Shown piece by piece: positions 14,066 to 17,501 of a stretch of 17,501 nt of DNA; positions within the stretch are counted from its first letter, which is position 1; each line of letters opens with the position of its first letter. Position numbers and translations under genes: made by a program. This DNA is from Sulfuricurvum sp. (GTDB lineage Bacteria; Campylobacterota; Campylobacteria; Campylobacterales; Sulfurimonadaceae). The stretch lies in the NCBI GenBank assembly GCA_014764075.1, contig JACXUE010000045.1, positions 1 to 17,501 of the forward strand, given 5' to 3'. Below the pieces are notes generated by a model. That model was not told where the DNA came from. It was given only the letters and a program-made list of their open reading frames with translations, and ran no database searches.

Positions 14066-14093
14066 TAGACTTTAAGAAAAATTTCGGTATAAT
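14066..14093 (+). promoter_or_regulatory. Sigma-70 promoter of rpoD
   Basis: TATAAT at 14088-14093 is preceded by TAGACT (14066-14071) at 16-base spacing, a four-of-six match to the -35 consensus. The transcript would start near 14100, about 29 bases before the rpoD ATG. It is divergent from the sigma-54 promoter of flgF, which lies 35 bases away on the other strand. Confidence 0.65.
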
Positions 14094-14128
14094 CCATCTC
14101 TTTTAAACGTAAGGGAGTTTTCCTCAGC

Positions 14129-15991
14129 ATGAGCGTCAAAGATCTAAACAAACATCTCGAAACCCTATTTTCCGAACATAAATCTAAAAATTGTCTCACG
14201 TATGAAACGATCGTCGATCAATTTGACAAACATCCAACCCTTGCGCAAGCTAAAAATATCCTAAAATTGGCTCAAAAACACAAAGTTTGTCTTTTCACTT
14301 CGTCTGAACATGCAAAAATGCTTAATCGGCAAGAAGCCGCCGAAAAACGTGCCGCGAAACTCAAATACATTGAGGAGGCAAGCGGAGATGAATTTGATAT
14401 CCTTAAGCAACACGAATTATTAGAATGGTCACGCTCTGATTCTCCAGTACGTATGTATTTGCGTGAAATGGGTCAAATTCCTCTTTTGACGAAAGAAGAA
14501 GAGGTGGAGATATCCAAACGGATGGAGATGGGGGAAGCTATTATTATCGATGCGATCTGTTCTGTCCCCTATTTGATCGACTTTATTCTTGACTATAAAG
14601 ATCCGCTTATCAACCGCGAACGGCGCGTAAAAGAGCTTTTTAAAAGTTTTGAAGAAGACAGCGAAGAGGATAGCGACGATGATGTCGATGAGGATTCCGA
14701 TGACGAGGATAACACCGAAAAAGCACCTTCCGCCAAGGATAAAAAACGGGTCGAAAAAGTTGTAACCTCTTTTAAAGCGCTCGAAAAAGCAAAAAAAGAG
14801 TGGGTTAAAGCAACCGAAAAGATGTTGGATGAAAAACCTTTGGACGAGATGGATGGCGAATATGTCTTTTTCTTTCTCAATGTCAGCTTCAAAAAGAAAA
14901 TACTTAAAGAAGCATTGCTCAATCTTGGACCAACGTCAAAATTGATTAACGAACTTGTCCGTTCTATGGAGACGGCGCTTCGGAGTGATGAGGGGTTTGA
15001 TCGTGAATTGAAACGTTTGGAATATAAGCTCCCCCTTTTCAATGATCAGCTCAAGAAAAATCACACGCAAATTTTGAGTAAAATTTGTGATTTGACCAAA
15101 GAAGAGATTGCTACCAAAGTCCCTGAAGCGACGATGGTGAGTACCTACATGGAGATCAAAAAATTGATTCAAACCAAAGAGGCCTCCAAGGGGGGCTTCA
15201 ATATGGAGCCCGAAAAACTTGCCGATATCTTAGAACAGATCAAACGGGGGAAAAGTATCTCCGAAACCGCTAAAACCCGTATGGCGAAATCGAACCTCCG
15301 TCTCGTTGTATCGATCGCCAAACGTTATACCAACCGCGGTCTCCCTTTCCTTGATTTGATCCAAGAGGGTAACATCGGTCTCATGAAAGCGGTCGATAAA
15401 TTTGAATACCAAAAGGGGTACAAATTTTCAACCTATGCGACATGGTGGATTCGTCAGGCGATCAGCCGTGCGATTGCCGATCAGGCAAGAACCATCCGCA
15501 TTCCGATCCATATGATCGAGACGATCAACCGTATCAATAAAATCATGCGTAAGCACCTCCAAGAGCACGGAAAAGAGCCGGATGTCGAAACCATTGCGGA
15601 AGAAGTTGGCTTGTCGGTCGAAAAAGTCAAAAACGTCATCAAAATCACCAAAGAACCGATCTCACTCGAAGCCCCTATCGGCAATGAAGAAGACGGGCGT
15701 TTCGGTGATTTCATTGAAGATAAAATGTCTATTTCTCCAAGCGATGCGATTTTGAAAGACGATTTGAAAGTACAAATCGAAAGCGTCTTAGAACAGCTCA
15801 ACGAACGTGAAAAAGCGGTTATCAAAATGCGCTTTGGTATTATGGATGATGAGAGTGACCGCACATTAGAGGAGATTGGAAAAGAGCTTAATGTTACCCG
15901 TGAGCGCGTACGCCAAATCGAATCCAGCGCGATCAAAAAACTTAAACACCCCAAAGTGGGTCGTAAACTTAAAAATTATCTCGAGGACTGA
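14129..15991 (+). CDS. rpoD: Primary (housekeeping) RNA polymerase sigma factor RpoD
   Basis: A 620-residue sigma-70. Region 1.1 occupies about 1-65, region 1.2 DSPVRMYLREMGQIPLLT (104-121), the non-conserved region about 135-380, region 2 about 385-455 (NLRLVVSIAKRYTNRGLPFL to YATWWIRQAISRAIADQ), region 3 about 460-530 and region 4 about 545-612 (LEEIGKELNVTRERVRQIE helix-turn-helix). It directs core polymerase to housekeeping promoters. The non-conserved region has a highly acidic tract, about 175-197, almost all Asp, Glu and Ser. ATG 14129 follows AAGGGAG with an 11-base gap, slightly long. The stop overlaps the next ATG (TGATG). Confidence 0.98.
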   Translation: MSVKDLNKHLETLFSEHKSKNCLTYETIVDQFDKHPTLAQAKNILKLAQKHKVCLFTSSEHAKMLNRQEAAEKRAAKLKYIEEASGDEFDILKQHELLEWSRSDSPVRMYLREMGQIPLLTKEEEVEISKRMEMGEAIIIDAICSVPYLIDFILDYKDPLINRERRVKELFKSFEEDSEEDSDDDVDEDSDDEDNTEKAPSAKDKKRVEKVVTSFKALEKAKKEWVKATEKMLDEKPLDEMDGEYVFFFLNVSFKKKILKEALLNLGPTSKLINELVRSMETALRSDEGFDRELKRLEYKLPLFNDQLKKNHTQILSKICDLTKEEIATKVPEATMVSTYMEIKKLIQTKEASKGGFNMEPEKLADILEQIKRGKSISETAKTRMAKSNLRLVVSIAKRYTNRGLPFLDLIQEGNIGLMKAVDKFEYQKGYKFSTYATWWIRQAISRAIADQARTIRIPIHMIETINRINKIMRKHLQEHGKEPDVETIAEEVGLSVEKVKNVIKITKEPISLEAPIGNEEDGRFGDFIEDKMSISPSDAILKDDLKVQIESVLEQLNEREKAVIKMRFGIMDDESDRTLEEIGKELNVTRERVRQIESSAIKKLKHPKVGRKLKNYLED

Positions 15992-16677
15992 TGACATTTG
16001 ATCAACAATGGATTGAATACGATTTTAATCCATTTATTTTATTCAACTCTTCAGGTAAGATTGTTTCTCTAAATACTGAGGCTCAATATCTTCTTGGGGT
16101 GATTGAAGCGTCAGCTATTTATAAAATTGCGACAACTTATGCCAGCTCTTCATTCGGTTTTAAAACCACCTTTTTGGAACTCGAATTCGGTCGGTTTAGA
16201 TTTTTCGGAATTACCGTTGGCTATAAAGATGAAGAACAAATCGGAATTCGTCTCTATCAACTTCCCTCTTTTCAGTTTACGAAACAAAAACCGGACGGTC
16301 AATTGGTCAACGTTTACACCTTGATCGATTTGTGTATCAGTTCCAATTCGATCGGTTCTCAGACCAAATACCCCAAAGAGCTTGATCCGACTATCCCTGA
16401 AATAAGATTACAGACGGAATGGTTTATCAAGCTTCTCAATAAAATCTATCTCTCAATGCAGGGAAATATGATAATCACTACCCGCCTTTTCTTCCGTGTC
16501 GGTGAATATATTAAATTTGAGGAGGAGAAATATTCCCTATTCTCAATTGAGGTCTCAGCTGAGAACATCAACCGTAAATACCTCGCCGAGATTGCTCACC
16601 TCGCCGAAGAGAACAATCTCTTTGTCGATATCAAGGAACAACGTATTACGATCAATGTTCCGATGATTGTGAAATAA
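15991..16677 (+). CDS. PAS-like protein coupled to rpoD, unknown function
   Basis: A 228-residue protein without signal peptide or membrane spans. Residues about 10-40 (FNPFILFNSSGKIVSLNTEA, then QYLLG) look like the start of a PAS sensor domain. The rest is less clear: a mixed alpha/beta middle, then FRVGEYIKFEEEKYSLF (about 169-185) and a final part that faintly recalls a histidine-kinase ATPase fold without its N- or G-boxes. It could be a degenerate sensor. The ATG overlaps the rpoD stop by one base, so it is made in ratio to RpoD. Its 3' end overlaps the convergent membrane-protein gene by 26 bases. Confidence 0.7.
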   Translation: MTFDQQWIEYDFNPFILFNSSGKIVSLNTEAQYLLGVIEASAIYKIATTYASSSFGFKTTFLELEFGRFRFFGITVGYKDEEQIGIRLYQLPSFQFTKQKPDGQLVNVYTLIDLCISSNSIGSQTKYPKELDPTIPEIRLQTEWFIKLLNKIYLSMQGNMIITTRLFFRVGEYIKFEEEKYSLFSIEVSAENINRKYLAEIAHLAEENNLFVDIKEQRITINVPMIVK

Positions 16678-17173
16678 ACAGGTTTCGAGCAATCAGATAT
16701 CCTAAAGGTATCCCTGCCGCAAGCCCCACCATATACGGTAATACTTCGAGTGCGTGATTGTTCTCTAAAGCGATAAATCCAAGAATCAATATAGCGTACG
16801 GGATCAAGCGATAAACTGATACCCATGCCGAGTTGTTTTGAGTTGTATTTTTGATGATGTTCGTTTTTTGACGTGCTTTCTCCTCTTGGATCATCCGCTT
16901 GATGTCGGTGATCTCTTGCTCACGTTCTTCTTCGTACAGATCATAGGGATCATCCATCATATCGATGACGTCTTTATTATCTTCCGGATCAGTATGTTCT
17001 AAGCGTTTCATAATCATATTTCGATATGAGTAGAGACTCCCCATGACAATCGCCGTTGAAGTGAACATCGCCACGATAAAGTTCGTATAAATCGCACCCG
17101 ATACGAGCCAAAGCGGCAAGGAGCCGATCAAGATGACTGCAAAAATCAAAAAAGGCTTTTTACTCATCATCAT
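16652..17173 (-). CDS. Four-helix membrane protein, conserved hypothetical
   Basis: About 172-174 residues. Three successive ATGs (17173, 17170, 17167) overlap the end of the AtpZ-like gene; any could start it, MSKKPFL being the core. Two hydrophobic helices (FLIFAVILIGSLPLWLVSG and NFIVAMFTSTAIVMGSLY) are followed by a long charged cytoplasmic stretch with an acidic/basic coiled-coil look (YDLYEEEREQEITDIKRM), and two more helices (YRLIPYAILILGFIAL, LPYMVGLAAGIPLGYLIA). No family known to me. Overlap with the AtpZ-like gene implies co-expression; I recall a similar pair of small membrane proteins (Cj0852c-Cj0851c) beside hemL in C. jejuni. Confidence 0.72.
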   Translation of the reverse strand: MMMSKKPFLIFAVILIGSLPLWLVSGAIYTNFIVAMFTSTAIVMGSLYSYRNMIMKRLEHTDPEDNKDVIDMMDDPYDLYEEEREQEITDIKRMIQEEKARQKTNIIKNTTQNNSAWVSVYRLIPYAILILGFIALENNHALEVLPYMVGLAAGIPLGYLIARNLFISQSSEH

Positions 17174-17459
17174 CGTCGTCGTCTTTTTGAGTTTTGCCCA
17201 TGTTGTAGCGTGGATCGCGTGCAAGTTTTTCGAACTCTTTGTATTGTTTGCTGTAGGCTTTGAATACGTTAAGAAATGCGGCAGCGATACCGATACCGAC
17301 ACCGACCCACAACAACCACGTTATTCCTGTCAGCTTTTTCAATCCCAAACCGATGGCTACACCGATCAATACGGCAACTACCATCGAGATACCCAAAGAG
17401 AGCGTCTCAGCACCTTCGATGATCGGTTTTAAGCGGGGTTTTTGTTCTTCGTTTTCCAA
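17160..17459 (-). CDS. AtpZ/AtpI-like membrane protein
   Basis: A 99-residue protein with two membrane helices (LGISMVVAVLIGVAIGLGL, then TWLLWVGVGIGIAAAFLNVF) joined by a short loop KKLTGI, the layout of the AtpZ/AtpI family associated with F-type ATP synthase assembly or Mg/Ca transport. The N-terminus is hydrophilic and the C-terminus ends in six Asp and one Glu. Start is TTG at 17459, chosen because AGGAGA sits just upstream and no ATG fits. The last codons double as the ATG repeats of the next gene. No ATP synthase genes are in view, so the functional link is inference from family only. The 42 bases beyond 17459 are too short to assign. Confidence 0.75.
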   Translation of the reverse strand: MENEEQKPRLKPIIEGAETLSLGISMVVAVLIGVAIGLGLKKLTGITWLLWVGVGIGIAAAFLNVFKAYSKQYKEFEKLARDPRYNMGKTQKDDDDDDE

Positions 17460-17501
17460 TTAATCTCCTGAGCCTCTTGCAAATCTCCAAATCCACCATC
17501 T

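Noticed and set aside
14593..15042. 149-codon Ser-rich frame opposite rpoD
   Set aside because: It is the reverse complement of the acidic and lysine-rich non-conserved region of RpoD; composition is an artefact and no RBS is present.
17174..17302. N-terminal extension of the four-helix membrane protein (to 216 residues)
   Set aside because: It would overlap most of the AtpZ-like gene in another frame and adds a low-complexity segment; the ATG cluster at 17167-17173 is a better start.
17460..17501. Tail of an upstream - strand gene (possibly hemL by synteny)
   Set aside because: Only 42 bases are visible; more than one frame fits and no recognisable C-terminus is seen.
1..17501. CRISPR arrays, tRNA/rRNA genes, transposases, prophage or classical defence systems
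   Set aside because: No spaced direct repeats, cloverleaf-like segments, or recognisable transposase, integrase, nuclease or structural phage proteins were seen in any frame.

Overview
The window looks like a chromosomal core region of a free-living Campylobacterota (former Epsilonproteobacteria), most like the Sulfuricurvum/Sulfurimonas group. This rests on family-level recognition rather than a search. Supporting signs are a short-form adenylate kinase, a long (about 400-residue) DapD, an RpoD with an acidic insert in its non-conserved region, a stand-alone CinA-type molybdopterin-binding-domain protein, an AspRS carrying the non-discriminating His/Gly signature, and a TPR / CiaD-like / purU neighbourhood that recalls Campylobacter jejuni.

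Layout. (1) 1-3617, + strand: a tight operon of aspS, a short-form adk, a second E. coli-type adk that is cut off in its LID region, and a CinA-like gene that starts inside the truncated adk. (2) 3618-5145: a 40-codon orphan reading frame, then an ankyrin-repeat gene and htpX on the - strand with overlapping ends. (3) 5146-6625: a divergent promoter region, dapD on +, then a cluster of hairpins and an orphan gene start (promoter, RBS, ATG, 12 codons). (4) 6626-8755, - strand: an S24/LexA-like self-cleaving repressor followed by an NlpC/P60 lipoprotein hydrolase. (5) 8756-9108: a 27-codon + strand gene and a 41-codon - strand membrane-peptide gene that overlap tail to tail through their stop codons. 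(6) 9110-12254, - strand: leuD, a broken leuB, a TPR mini-protein, a CiaD-like protein, purU and trmL, all almost gapless (transcription order leuD to trmL and the 41-codon gene). (7) 12350-13983, - strand: flgF and flgG behind a clear sigma-54 promoter. (8) 14129-16677, + strand: rpoD with its own sigma-70 promoter, followed by a translationally coupled PAS-like protein. (9) 16652-17459, - strand: an AtpZ/AtpI-like membrane protein and a four-helix membrane protein; the window ends just upstream of them.

The most notable feature is internal loss. adk2 is fused to the next gene after about residue 159, and leuB has lost about 105-110 central codons together with its reading frame. Two further short gene-end remnants lie nearby. 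These are either real deletions at short direct repeats, in which case leucine synthesis from this locus is dead, or assembly collapses. Raw reads across about 2870-2890 and about 11365-11395 would decide. No tRNA, rRNA, CRISPR array, transposase or prophage was found, and I see no new multi-gene defence-type system. The least explained loci are the two mini-genes at 8903-9108 and the hairpin cluster at 6455-6575.
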